24,509 nucleotides of DNA. Source: DAOMFM01 sp035429825 (GTDB lineage Bacteria; Acidobacteriota; Blastocatellia; UBA7656; JADIYM01). Position numbers and translations under genes: made by a program. The stretch covers positions 1 to 24,509 of the forward strand of contig JBGAKX010000066.1 in assembly GCA_044224215.1 (NCBI GenBank). The letters are read 5' to 3'. Within the stretch, counting starts at the first letter, position 1, and every line of letters starts with the position of its first letter. Below are positions 1 to 7,789 of the stretch, one piece after another. The notes beneath the pieces are model-generated. The model searched no databases and was not told the origin of the DNA. It saw nothing but the letters and a program-made list of their open reading frames with translations.

Positions 1-1
1 G

Positions 2-61
2 TTCGTTGTGCCGGATGTGACGACGCTCGACCGGACGCCGAAGATGACCTTCAAGCCGTAA
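2..61 (+). CDS. C-terminal tail of a gene truncated by the window edge
   Basis: Frame 2 is open from the first base to a TAA at 59-61 and encodes 19 residues ending KMTFKP. A hairpin-forming inverted repeat begins 23 bases after the stop, as expected at a gene end. The fragment is too short to assign to a family. It could also be a chance open stretch, since only 60 bases are visible. Confidence 0.35.
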   Translation, partial: FVVPDVTTLDRTPKMTFKP

Positions 62-84
62 AGCGCGGTGTCCGGAACTTGCGA

Positions 85-162
85 CCGAGCGCTACCGCGC
101 CCGGCTCTGGCTCACAACGTGCGCACGACCATAGACCCAGAGCCGGGTGCGGTAGCGCTCGG
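85..162. repeat. 26-bp near-perfect inverted repeat, REPIN-like or terminator
   Basis: Arms at 85-110 and 137-162 are reverse complements at 25 of 26 positions, with a 26-base spacer. The one mismatch can form a G-U pair in RNA. The element lies just after the stop of the truncated upstream gene. There is no T-tract, so it is either a long-stem transcript end or a palindromic intergenic repeat. Compare 1857-1954 and 11272-11357, which have the same architecture but different sequence. Confidence 0.7.
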
Positions 163-189
163 CCCGCAACACCCGTCACCACGCAACGA

Positions 190-223
190 CGGGCGGAAGA
201 TTCGAATGTGAATCTTCCGCCCG
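190..223. terminator. 13-bp perfect hairpin between convergent genes
   Basis: Arms 190-202 and 211-223 match perfectly as inverted repeats, with an 8-base loop. The hairpin sits 27 bases beyond the stop codon of the minus-strand gene at 251-703. Neither flank has a clear T-run, so a bidirectional factor-independent terminator is plausible but not certain. Confidence 0.55.
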
Positions 224-250
224 CGCGTTTGGGTATCCTGTGAAATCGAT

Positions 251-703
251 TTACTTGGGTGCCAGGATGATCTCCCGGCCCTGACGCGTGCCGAGCACTT
301 CACGAATCTCGGAGCGATCCTTGTACCCCTGCATCTGCTTCTGGTCGTCGCCGGCGACCTTCTGCATCAGCGCATCCATCTTGTCCTGGTTAGCCTCCAT
401 GGTCGCGAGGTCCTTGTACTCGGTCATCAGCAGCATGTTGAAGTCCTGCGGTCCGTGGGCCTCGGTCTCGATCACCTTGTACGACAGGATGAGTCCGGCG
501 CTCTTGGCGGCATCCTGCTGCGACTTCCACTGTCCCGCGAGATAGCTCATGTAGGCTTCGCCCATTCCGGGTTTGACGCGGATCTGCGAGATCTGCCACA
601 CGCTACCGTCGTGGTACGGGCGTGCGACCTGCGCATAGACGGTGAGACCGACGAGCAGCAACGAAACCGCTGCCAGCGAGAGAAAAAGACGATTGAATTT
701 CAT
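251..703 (-). CDS. Exported small protein of unknown function, possible ferredoxin-like (NIPSNAP/ABM-like) fold
   Basis: The 150-residue product starts with a clear signal peptide: basic MKFNR, then a hydrophobic core ending near the Ala-Gln at residues 24-25. The mature part has the look of short alpha/beta dimeric monooxygenase-type proteins (a WQISQIRVKPGMGEAY strand, a helix with WKSQQDAAKSAGLI, then MLLMTEYKDLATMEANQDKM). The resemblance is to NIPSNAP or antibiotic-biosynthesis-monooxygenase-like folds; I cannot name a family firmly. A strong Shine-Dalgarno (AAAGGAG on the minus strand, 713-719) stands 9 bases before the ATG and fixes the start. It is probably monocistronic: the next minus-strand gene upstream lies about 200 bases away. 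Confidence 0.8.
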   Translation of the reverse strand: MKFNRLFLSLAAVSLLLVGLTVYAQVARPYHDGSVWQISQIRVKPGMGEAYMSYLAGQWKSQQDAAKSAGLILSYKVIETEAHGPQDFNMLLMTEYKDLATMEANQDKMDALMQKVAGDDQKQMQGYKDRSEIREVLGTRQGREIILAPK

Positions 704-900
704 GTCGGGGACTCCTTTTCAAAAAGGGGATTGTGACGGAAGTCGGAACAAGTCACGCCGCGGACTGTGAGTTGTTGCGAGTTGTGACCACGGCGATGAC
801 TGGGACAAGGCGGTCACCTGGCGGAGAGGGCACCAGCTTAGTTGTCGGGATCGATCGAGTCAACGACGTCCGTGCGCCCGCGCACATACTGCCCGCGCGC

Positions 901-1761
901 CTAGAACGTGATCGTGCCTGTGAGTCCCATCGAATGCGTGTGGCGCTCGGCGAACGGCAATATGCTGATCGTCGTCTTCTTGACGTCGGCCGAACCGCGC
1001 TTCGCAACGTGATGGCCGATCAGGTATCCGATGATGCCGCCGACGAACACGTCCGACGCGGAATGCTTCACCGCAGTCACGCGCGCTACGCACACCGCCG
1101 AAGCCAGCCCGTACGCGACCCACGGAACGTACTTGTGATCCGAATACTGTTCGGCGAAGACCGTCGCGAGCGTCCAGCTCGCCGCCGCGTGCCCCGACGG
1201 AAACCCGGTGCCACCATCGTAGAAATCCGAATTGCCATTCGGCTTGTTCGGTCGCTCGCGGTTCGTGATCTGTTTGAGCGCCTGGACGACGATCGTCTCG
1301 TCGATGAGCGCCTCGATGCCGAGCAGACCCGTCGCCCGGGCGCGTTCGTTGTGCGCCGCGCGCCCTATGAGGTACGTCGCCCCCGCCGCCCCAAACACCG
1401 CGTAGCCAGAGCCGATGTACGAAATGGCGTTCGACACGTCGACGGACGCGCCCGTCTTTGGCACCTCCTCGTTGATCTCCCGGTCGCTCGCGATGAATGC
1501 AGCGGTGCCGACGAGCGCGGGCACGGCCCACTTGGCGTCACCGCGGTTCATGTGAAATGGGCTGGTCCAGATCTCCTTCTGATCGATGAGGATGTCCTTG
1601 AAGAACCGGCGCTCCTGAACGGATTGCGCCGGCGGAGGCGTTTGGTCGGATGCGGCGACCACGGCTGCGACGTTCTGCGCATGGGCGATCGACGGCGTCG
1701 TCAAAAAAAGGAGTCCGAGACAGAGCGCAACACGGACACGGGCGGAGAAGTAGCTTCGCAT
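901..1761 (-). CDS. PAP2-family membrane phosphatase
   Basis: The 286-residue protein belongs to the type 2 phosphatidic acid phosphatase family. All three catalytic blocks are visible: KQITNRERP (K-x6-RP), PSGH, and RVTAVKHSASD (R-x5-H-x3-D). Several hydrophobic segments, such as WAVPALVGTAAFIAS, YIGSGYAVFGAAGATYLIG and VFVGGIIGYLIG, give a multi-pass inner-membrane protein with the active site probably facing the periplasm. The start at 1761 is preferred because the protein then begins with a signal-like leader (MRSYFSARVRVALCLGLLFL, cleavage near AHA-Q). An in-frame ATG at 1932 would add 57 low-complexity residues and run into the 1857-1954 inverted repeat. Likely substrates are lipid phosphates or undecaprenyl pyrophosphate (family inference); the exact substrate is not readable. 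Confidence 0.88.
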   Translation of the reverse strand: MRSYFSARVRVALCLGLLFLTTPSIAHAQNVAAVVAASDQTPPPAQSVQERRFFKDILIDQKEIWTSPFHMNRGDAKWAVPALVGTAAFIASDREINEEVPKTGASVDVSNAISYIGSGYAVFGAAGATYLIGRAAHNERARATGLLGIEALIDETIVVQALKQITNRERPNKPNGNSDFYDGGTGFPSGHAAASWTLATVFAEQYSDHKYVPWVAYGLASAVCVARVTAVKHSASDVFVGGIIGYLIGHHVAKRGSADVKKTTISILPFAERHTHSMGLTGTITF

Positions 1762-1856
1762 TATGAGTGCCCCCAGGTGGGTCGGATTGTGGTGAATCGT
1801 GCGCTGCATGCGAAGGCAGAGGGGACAGCGCGGAACATAGGAACTATAGCGGTCTT

Positions 1857-1954
1857 GTAAAGCGCCGTCGCGCCCTGCGGGCTTGCCGGCGCACTCCAAA
1901 GGCGCGCACAACTCCATGGAGTGCGCCGGCAAGCGAAGCGCGACGGCGCTTTAC
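1857..1954. repeat. 98-base nested inverted repeat in the esterase/PAP2 intergenic region
   Basis: Outer arms 1857-1872 and 1939-1954 are 16-bp perfect inverted repeats. Inner arms 1882-1898 and 1917-1933 are 17-bp perfect inverted repeats. Only the short stretches between them differ in length (9 versus 5 bases). The left half also contains its own small palindrome (gcgccg at 1862-1867 with cggcgc at 1887-1892). The element begins two bases beyond the esterase stop codon, read on the minus strand, so it would terminate esterase transcripts or form a cruciform. It resembles a REP doublet (REPIN) or small MITE. Confidence 0.75.
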
Positions 1955-1956
1955 CT

Positions 1957-2778
1957 TCAGGCTCGCCTCTGTCCACGCCGGGGAAACAGAAACTCGAGCA
2001 TCGGACCGAACCGGCGAGACCACGCCCGCTCGTTATGACGCGCGTTCGCCGCCTCGACGTACCGAAGGTCGCGGCCTTCACGCCAGCCCTTCGCCACGAG
2101 CTCGTCCCGCAGCGATCGCGTCAGGACCGTCAGGCCCTTCGCCTCGCGCGTTCCGACGTCGACCCAGACCCTCTGATTCGTCCGCGTCGGCAGCTGGCGC
2201 ACCAGATCGATCGCGTGCCGGTTGTCCCACCACACCGACGGAGACATCACGCCGAGCCTTCCAAAGAACCCCGGATGGGCGAGCCCGATCGTCAACGCCG
2301 CGAGCCCGCCGAGCGACGAGCCGGCGATCCCCGTCCACGCGGGCCCGCTTCGCAGCCTGTACGACGTGTGGAGCGCAATCGACAGCTCCTCGACCAGCAT
2401 CCAGCCGTACTCGCGCGACTTTCCGCCGCGCCGGTACCGGTGCTCGACCGTTGGCGTGTACTCGTCGACGCGATGCTCGCCCGTGTTGTAGATCCCCACG
2501 ACGACGAGCGGCTCGACGGCTCGCCGCTCGATCAGGCCGGCCGCAATGTCGTCGACGCCCCAGCTCTGTCCGAGGAACGCCGTTCGCCTGTCGAACAGGT
2601 TCTGCCCGTCGTGCATGTAGAGTACGGGATAGCTCGTACGCGCCCGGTCGTACCCGCGCGGCAGCCACACGACGATTCCGCGCTCCCGGGGCAGGTGCCT
2701 GAATCGGACGTTGTCGTAGACGTGGAGCGTCCCCGTGGCGCGTTCCGTGACCGTCGGCTTCGGAAGGCGCCCCGTCAC
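1957..2778 (-). CDS. Putative esterase (alpha/beta hydrolase, esterase D type)
   Basis: The 273-residue protein matches the putative esterase family (PF00756). The YDNVRFRHLPRERGIVVWLP and YPVLYMHDGQNLFD stretches are typical. The nucleophile is Ser155 in GSSLGG, with likely partners Asp207 (VDVGT) and His248 (ARHNERAW). There is no signal peptide, so it should act in the cytoplasm. The start is a GTG at 2776-2778 that overlaps the TGA stop of the upstream NadD-NadK gene as GTGA, implying translational coupling. Longer in-frame starts would overlap that gene by hundreds of bases and are rejected. The substrate is unknown; acyl or carbohydrate esters fit the family. Coupling to NAD biosynthesis is unexpected and may be only positional. 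Confidence 0.85.
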   Translation of the reverse strand: MTGRLPKPTVTERATGTLHVYDNVRFRHLPRERGIVVWLPRGYDRARTSYPVLYMHDGQNLFDRRTAFLGQSWGVDDIAAGLIERRAVEPLVVVGIYNTGEHRVDEYTPTVEHRYRRGGKSREYGWMLVEELSIALHTSYRLRSGPAWTGIAGSSLGGLAALTIGLAHPGFFGRLGVMSPSVWWDNRHAIDLVRQLPTRTNQRVWVDVGTREAKGLTVLTRSLRDELVAKGWREGRDLRYVEAANARHNERAWSRRFGPMLEFLFPRRGQRRA

Positions 2779-4151
2779 TGAGGCGGGAACTGCAGCAGAG
2801 CGATCTTCTCGGCCATGTCGTGCCACGGGCAGAAGCCCAGCTCGACGGCGGCGGTCCGGCTTGCGCGCGCACGCAGCGTGGTGACGTGGCCCTGGCCGAT
2901 TCCGTCGACGTAGGCGTTCAGCGGCCGCTTGTCGCCGCCGAGCGTCGTGAATTCCACCGTCGTGTCGAGCGACAGCAGCGCCGACTTGAATCCAGGTGGA
3001 TCCATGACGTTCGACCCCACGAGCCGCAGCGCGGGTGTTCCCGCAAGCAGCGGCGGAGCCCCCATCGATCGCGCATACGCCGTCGAGCCGGCCGCCGTCG
3101 CCATCAGGATGCCGTCCGCGACCAGCTTCTTGATCCGCACCTGGCCGTTGATCTTCACTTCGAGCCAAGCGGCCTGGCTCGCCGCGCGCTCGATCCACGT
3201 GTCGTTGAACGCAAGGTCGCTCGTTGTCTCGCCCGACGCCGTCACCATTTCGACGTAGAGCAGCGGCAGGTGGTACGTGATGATTCCCTCGGGAGGAAAG
3301 AGCGAGTCGGGCACGCCGTCGCGCGAGTTCATCAGAAAGCCGAGATGGCCGGCGTTGACGCCAAAGAACGGCAGCCGCAGGCGCCAGTGCTTCCTGATGG
3401 CCTGGAGCATCGTTCCGTCGCCGCCAATCGCAAGGATGCAGTTCGGATCGTCCGACACGAACTTTGAGTACTTGTTGGCTAGATCGACCGAGATGGGGTT
3501 CCGCTCGTCATGCACGATGCGAACCCGCGGTTCGGCCTGCCAGCTGGCCGTTCGCCCCGAAACGGTTCCTCGGTACAGCCGGTAGCGATCGATATACGCG
3601 GCGACGTCGGCCGGGACGTGCTCCCCGAGCGATTCGCGCCGGAATGCCTTCTCGCGGATTGAGAAGCTCGACCCTTCGGCCACAAACGGGATGAACTCGT
3701 TGTGCGGCGGAAGGTCCGCGGGGTCGTGCTCGAATCCCACACGCGGGACCACCGCAAAATTGTAGGTGTTCCACAGCGTTTCGCCGTCCTGCCAGTGCTT
3801 GTGGATGAACGACGCCCTGTTCTTGCCGCCGCTGATCGTGTCCGCTCCGACGACGTGCCAGACTTCGCCTTCGGGCGCGAACCGGGCCTGCAGCTCGTTG
3901 GTTCGGCTGAACGTCGACTGTTCGAGATCGAACAGCTCGACGCGAACCCTGTCGAGGTTGCGGAACGCGAGATCGTTCATGATCGCCCGGTGGATCGGGT
4001 CGACGTCGTTCGTGGTCGGCTTGTCGGGACGCGGGCCGCACGGCACGACGACGACCTCGTCGAAATGGCCGGTCAGATGCTCGACGAGCGCTCGGTGATG
4101 AAGACCGGGCGGGTTGAAACTCCCGCCAAAAACGGCGATTCGCTTGGACAT
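2775..4151 (-). CDS. Bifunctional NadD-like nucleotidyltransferase / NAD kinase fusion
   Basis: The 458-residue protein joins two enzymes usually encoded separately. Residues 1-195 resemble nicotinate-mononucleotide adenylyltransferase: FGGSFNPP near the start, VVGADT at 100-105, and SSFSIREKAF at 161-170 in place of the usual ISSTxIR. Residues 205-458 are an NAD kinase: GGDGT at 243-247 with catalytic Asp245, GVNAGHLGF at 264-272, FND at 315-317 where NE is usual, and DGILMATAAGSTAYA at 347-360. The nucleotidyltransferase (H/T)xGH signature is altered: after NPP comes GLHH, so the first His is Gly and the third position is His. The ATG at 4149-4151 begins the canonical KRIAVFGGSF strand. The fusion would make NaAD or NAD and phosphorylate NAD to NADP. 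The downstream esterase is coupled by GTGA. Confidence 0.9.
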   Translation of the reverse strand: MSKRIAVFGGSFNPPGLHHRALVEHLTGHFDEVVVVPCGPRPDKPTTNDVDPIHRAIMNDLAFRNLDRVRVELFDLEQSTFSRTNELQARFAPEGEVWHVVGADTISGGKNRASFIHKHWQDGETLWNTYNFAVVPRVGFEHDPADLPPHNEFIPFVAEGSSFSIREKAFRRESLGEHVPADVAAYIDRYRLYRGTVSGRTASWQAEPRVRIVHDERNPISVDLANKYSKFVSDDPNCILAIGGDGTMLQAIRKHWRLRLPFFGVNAGHLGFLMNSRDGVPDSLFPPEGIITYHLPLLYVEMVTASGETTSDLAFNDTWIERAASQAAWLEVKINGQVRIKKLVADGILMATAAGSTAYARSMGAPPLLAGTPALRLVGSNVMDPPGFKSALLSLDTTVEFTTLGGDKRPLNAYVDGIGQGHVTTLRARASRTAAVELGFCPWHDMAEKIALLQFPPQ

Positions 4152-4280
4152 GGGGCGGCTCCTGGGGTTTTGGTGCTTGTCGTCGGACGCTGCGGGATGC
4201 AGGCGCACAGTATCCCTGAAACTGCCCCTCCTGTGAAGATTTCCGCGGCCCGCCGTGTGATATGCTCGCGGGTCGAGCCG

Positions 4281-6713
4281 ATGACGGGAAGGGAAGTACA
4301 GCACTATCGCGTTGGCGCGCTGCTTGGCGGCGGCGGGATGGGAGAGGTCTATCGCGCCGAGGACACGCGCCTCGGCCGGGAGGTGGCCCTCAAGTTCCTT
4401 CCTGCATCGTTTCGGTACGATCCGGATCGCCGTGAGCGCTTCTTGCGCGAAGCCCGGGCGGCGTCGGCGCTCCGATCGCCGAACATCGCGTCCATCTATG
4501 ACATTGGCGAGGACGCCGAATCCGTCTTCATCGTTATGGAACTGGTCGACGGCGAGCTGCTGGCGGATCGGATCAAGCGTGGTCCGATCGCGGTGGCCGA
4601 GGCCGTCGAGATCGCGCTGCAGATGGCGGACGCGCTCGACGAAGCCGGTGAGAAGGGAATCGTCCATCGCGACATCAAGAGCAGCAACGTGATGGTTACC
4701 GAGCGCGGGCTCGTGAAGATCCTCGATTTCGGGCTGGCGAAGATCATCGAACGCGGCGGGGGCGCCGAGACGGACGAGCACGCGCCGACGCTCGCGCTGC
4801 CTACAAAGGAGACGCTCGCGGGTTCGCTGCTCGGCACGGTCTCGTACATGTCGCCGGAGCAGGCCTTTGGGCGTCCGATCGATCCCCGCTCCGACATCTT
4901 CTCGCTCGGTGTCGTGCTCTACGAGATGCTCGCCGGGAGGCTGCCGTTCGAAGGCAACAGCATGACGGAGGTCATCGACAACATCCTGCACAGCGAGCCG
5001 GTCGGACTGATTCGGCTCAACGCGGCGGTACCCGTCGACATCGACCGGATCGTGCGCCGGGCGCTCGCCAAGAATCCTGACCAGCGGTACCAGACGGGTC
5101 GCGAGATGTACCTCGAACTGCACGCGCACCGGAGCGGCACCGGACCGGTCTCGACCAACTCGCTGACGCCGACCGAACGGCTCACGCTCGACAGCGGCGT
5201 GGGCCGCACGCCGGTATCGGGCGAACTCGAGGTGCGCGTCGTCAACGGCGTGGCGGTGATGACGTTCGCGAACATCACCAAGGAAGCCGCGGACGCGTGG
5301 ATCGGGACCGGCATCGCCGAAACGGTCACCGCAGACCTGCAGAAGGTTCATGGCGTGTCGGTCTTCAGCCGCGAGCGCGTGTTCGAAATGCTCAAGCACC
5401 TTGGCGCCGCCGAGGCGAGCGATTCGGACGAGAAGTTCGCGCTGGAGGTGGGACAACGGCTGGGCGCGAGCTGGATCGTCAGCGGCGGGTTCCAGCGCAT
5501 CGGGGAGATGGTCCGCATCACGGCCCGCTTTCTCGAGGTGACGAGCGGCGCGCTCGTGACGAGCGTGAAGATCGACGGCAAGGTGGCGGAGATCTTCGAG
5601 CTTCAGGACAAGATCGTCTACGAACTGACGAACGGGCTGAACATTCAGCTCGGGGATTCCGAGATCAACGAGATCGAGCGGCACGAGACGACGTCCGTCG
5701 ACGCGTACGAGTGTTACTCGCGCGGCTTGATGAACCTGAGGAACGCCTCGCGCGAATCGCTGGACCGAGCGATCTTCCTGTTGCAGAAGGCGACGGAGTA
5801 CGATCCGAACTACGCCGCGGCGTGGGCTGCGCTCGGTGCGGCGTACGATCTGAAGGCCTCGTTCCTCAGCCTGAAGGAGTTGGCGTGGAAGGCGATCGAG
5901 TTCGAGAAGAAGTCGATCGAGTTGAACCCCGACGTCTCGCGAACGTGGGACTGGCTGGCCGGCGCGTACCTGACGCTCGGGATGTACGACGATGCCATCG
6001 AAACGGTCCAGCGAGCGCTCGAGCTGGACCCGAATTCGTCGAATGCCAGACAGACGCTCGCTCGCGCGTACTGGTACGGCAAGGGAATGATCGACGAGGG
6101 GATCGTCGAGATGGAGAAGGTCGTTTCGAGCCGCACGGACGGCGGGTATGCGTTCCTTCAACTCGGGCTGCTCTACACGTTGAAGGGCGACTATGTCCGC
6201 GCCGAGGCGATGTGTCGCAAGGCGATCGAACTCCAGGAAGCGCACATCTCGGGGAAGGTTGGATTGCTGATTGTGGGCGCGCGCACGCGGCTCGGATACG
6301 TGTACTACCTGCAGGGGCGGTACACGGACGCCATGCGCGAATACGAGCTCGAGCACGATTTCCTGCAGTCGACCGATCACGCGCTGAAGGAGCGCGCGCT
6401 CATCGAGCTCGCGCAGAAGATCGGCGCCGTCAAGGTTCGACAGGGCGACCGCGCGGCGGCTGAAAGGTGGTTCGCCAAGGCAATCAAGTCATACGACGAT
6501 CGAACGGCGAACGGCGCATTCGACTCGAGCACGGCGTACTACATGTCGCTGGTGTATGCGCTGATGGACGACAAGGATCGGGCGCTGCGGCTCCTCGAGG
6601 ATTCGATGTCCGACCACCGTGCGTTCAACACGCAACGCGCGCACTTTGATCCGGACCTGGACGGGTTGAGGGACGATCCGCGGTTTGTCGAAATCGTACG
6701 CGTCCAGGCTTGA
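4281..6713 (+). CDS. Ser/Thr protein kinase with TolB-like domain and TPR repeats
   Basis: The 810-residue protein begins with a Hanks-type kinase domain (about 9-275): glycine loop LGGGGMGEVY, Lys38, Glu57 of helix C, HRDIKSSN at 129-136, DFG at 149-151 and SPEQA at 191-195. A linker follows, then a TolB/FlgO-like segment (about 315-460) with VAVMTFAN, DAWIGTGIAETVTADL and GASWIVSGGFQ. The C-terminal half (about 475-790) is TPR-like, with repeats such as AAWAALGAAYDLKAS and TWDWLAGAYLTLGMYDDAIE. No membrane segment is evident, so it should be cytosolic, unlike many kinases of this group that carry one. The ATG at 4281 opens the usual HYRVGALLG start; its Shine-Dalgarno is weak. The gene is transcribed divergently from NadD-NadK across 129 bases. 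The role is signal transduction with unknown targets. Confidence 0.93.
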   Translation: MTGREVQHYRVGALLGGGGMGEVYRAEDTRLGREVALKFLPASFRYDPDRRERFLREARAASALRSPNIASIYDIGEDAESVFIVMELVDGELLADRIKRGPIAVAEAVEIALQMADALDEAGEKGIVHRDIKSSNVMVTERGLVKILDFGLAKIIERGGGAETDEHAPTLALPTKETLAGSLLGTVSYMSPEQAFGRPIDPRSDIFSLGVVLYEMLAGRLPFEGNSMTEVIDNILHSEPVGLIRLNAAVPVDIDRIVRRALAKNPDQRYQTGREMYLELHAHRSGTGPVSTNSLTPTERLTLDSGVGRTPVSGELEVRVVNGVAVMTFANITKEAADAWIGTGIAETVTADLQKVHGVSVFSRERVFEMLKHLGAAEASDSDEKFALEVGQRLGASWIVSGGFQRIGEMVRITARFLEVTSGALVTSVKIDGKVAEIFELQDKIVYELTNGLNIQLGDSEINEIERHETTSVDAYECYSRGLMNLRNASRESLDRAIFLLQKATEYDPNYAAAWAALGAAYDLKASFLSLKELAWKAIEFEKKSIELNPDVSRTWDWLAGAYLTLGMYDDAIETVQRALELDPNSSNARQTLARAYWYGKGMIDEGIVEMEKVVSSRTDGGYAFLQLGLLYTLKGDYVRAEAMCRKAIELQEAHISGKVGLLIVGARTRLGYVYYLQGRYTDAMREYELEHDFLQSTDHALKERALIELAQKIGAVKVRQGDRAAAERWFAKAIKSYDDRTANGAFDSSTAYYMSLVYALMDDKDRALRLLEDSMSDHRAFNTQRAHFDPDLDGLRDDPRFVEIVRVQA

Positions 6714-6734
6714 GCGAAACCAAAAGGAAGAAAA

Positions 6735-6771
6735 GCCGCAGATTTCGCAGATTGGATCTCTAATCTGCGGC
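6735..6771 (-). terminator. Rho-independent terminator overlapping the sulfotransferase stop codon
   Basis: Perfect 10-bp inverted repeats lie at 6735-6744 and 6762-6771. On the minus strand the stem is followed directly by a T-rich run (TTTTCTTCCTTTT, from 6734 down to 6722), the classic layout. The 5' half of the stem is made by the last codons and stop codon (TAG at 6760-6762) of the sulfotransferase gene. The spacer contains a second copy of the cgcagatt unit. Confidence 0.75.
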
Positions 6772-7635
6772 CCGTCTTCGTGCGTCGGCGAGCCACGCCG
6801 CTGATTCAGCGCTCCCAAGGCGCGCGTCGAGACGCTCGAGCGACGGCAGGTACTTGCGCGCGAGGTGCGCCGCAAGTTCGTCCGGGATCGCGCCGTATTC
6901 GCGCGCGTAGCGCTTCTCGCCGACCGTCTCAGGCAGGTTCCGGTCCGATGCGTCGAGCTGCAGGAATTCGCAGATCGATCGCAGCAATCCTCGCGGATCG
7001 CTCCGCAGCTGTTCGAAGTAGCCGACGAATACGCGGTCACGCGGATAGAAGGTCTCCCACGTTTCGAGCGCGGACGCATAGTCGGCGTGGGTCGTCGTCG
7101 ACGCTCGGTCCAAGAATTCTCGGATGGCGTCCACGGGCGTCTCCGAGAGGCCCTTGTGGCCGCGCTTGCTGAAATACATCGCCGTCTGCGACCACGTCCG
7201 CGAGATCGGGTTTCGCAACAGGTACACGATCCGCAAATCCGGCATCGCGCCGTGAATCCGCGCGACGATCTCGCGGTCGAGACGCGCGTATTCGGGCGAG
7301 ATCTCGCCCGAGACCTGCCCCGGTGCGGGACGAAACAGGCTGCCGTACCACGCGATGCTTCGCGGCATGCCGAGATACCGCGCATAGAACCCGAACTGCT
7401 CGATTCGGCCGGTCCGCGCCAGCTCTCTCAGGCGGTAGCCGATCATCTGGCGCCATCGATAGTTGCCTTCGGCCGGATTCAGCGCGCGAACCGCGACCGG
7501 CCACGGCGACGCGGCGCCAAAGTAGTGGATCTCCTTGACGGGCGGCAGCCAGACCTGCGGATGGGGTTCGAGGTTGGCGTGCAACCAGGTCGTGCCGGCC
7601 TTCTGGGCCCCGATGCAGAGAAAATCTGGGTACAT
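6760..7635 (-). CDS. PAPS-dependent sulfotransferase family protein
   Basis: The 291-residue protein has the two hallmarks of sulfotransferases that use 3'-phosphoadenosine 5'-phosphosulfate. A 5'-phosphosulfate loop, CIGAQKAGTTWL, lies at residues 7-18. A 3'-phosphate-binding segment, LLRNPISRTWS, lies at 139-149, with Arg141 and Ser145 as expected ligands. A later FVGYFEQLRSDP block fits the conserved Y-E-D/L region. There is no signal peptide or membrane anchor, so it is a soluble enzyme. The acceptor (a carbohydrate, lipid or small molecule) cannot be read from the sequence. The ATG at 7633-7635 lies just before the first beta strand, as is usual, but no clear Shine-Dalgarno precedes it. 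No glycosyltransferase or sulfate-activation gene is nearby. It is convergent with the kinase gene. Confidence 0.88.
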   Translation of the reverse strand: MYPDFLCIGAQKAGTTWLHANLEPHPQVWLPPVKEIHYFGAASPWPVAVRALNPAEGNYRWRQMIGYRLRELARTGRIEQFGFYARYLGMPRSIAWYGSLFRPAPGQVSGEISPEYARLDREIVARIHGAMPDLRIVYLLRNPISRTWSQTAMYFSKRGHKGLSETPVDAIREFLDRASTTTHADYASALETWETFYPRDRVFVGYFEQLRSDPRGLLRSICEFLQLDASDRNLPETVGEKRYAREYGAIPDELAAHLARKYLPSLERLDARLGSAESAAWLADARRRAAD

Positions 7636-7750
7636 TCGGAAGTGGCGCGTCGCGGTTTCGTGTCCGCTGCGGACGGTGCATTGTCGTAGAATCGCCGCCG
7701 GGAGTCCACGAAACCTGGTCGGCAGCGCACCACGATCGTGCGGTGAGTCG

Positions 7751-7769
7751 CGGGGTGTGAATTACCCCG
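7751..7769. other. Small hairpin in the sulfotransferase/DinB divergent region
   Basis: CGGGGT at 7751-7756 and ACCCCG at 7764-7769 form a 6-bp stem with a 7-base loop. It sits 20 bases before the DinB-like start, within the presumed 5' leader of the four-gene operon. It could be an operator or a leader hairpin, or chance. No convincing sigma70 boxes were found in this intergenic stretch. Confidence 0.3.
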
Positions 7770-7789
7770 AGTTTGGATAACATCACGCC

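Noticed and set aside
733..1860. 375-codon plus-strand frame opposite PAP2
   Set aside because: PAP2 has all catalytic motifs on the other strand; this frame is an Arg-rich mirror.
3702..4280. Plus-strand in-frame extension upstream of the kinase
   Set aside because: It is antisense to the NadD domain and shows no domain; the kinase domain starts directly after the ATG at 4281.
4152..4280. Possible riboswitch in the NadD-NadK leader
   Set aside because: I could not recognise a conserved NAD+ or other riboswitch core in the 129 bases.
4152..6380. Minus-strand open frame running through the kinase gene and joined in frame to NadD-NadK
   Set aside because: The upstream part is the Arg/His/Asp-rich antisense shadow of the kinase gene; it has no family features, and the NadD fold begins exactly at the ATG at 4151.
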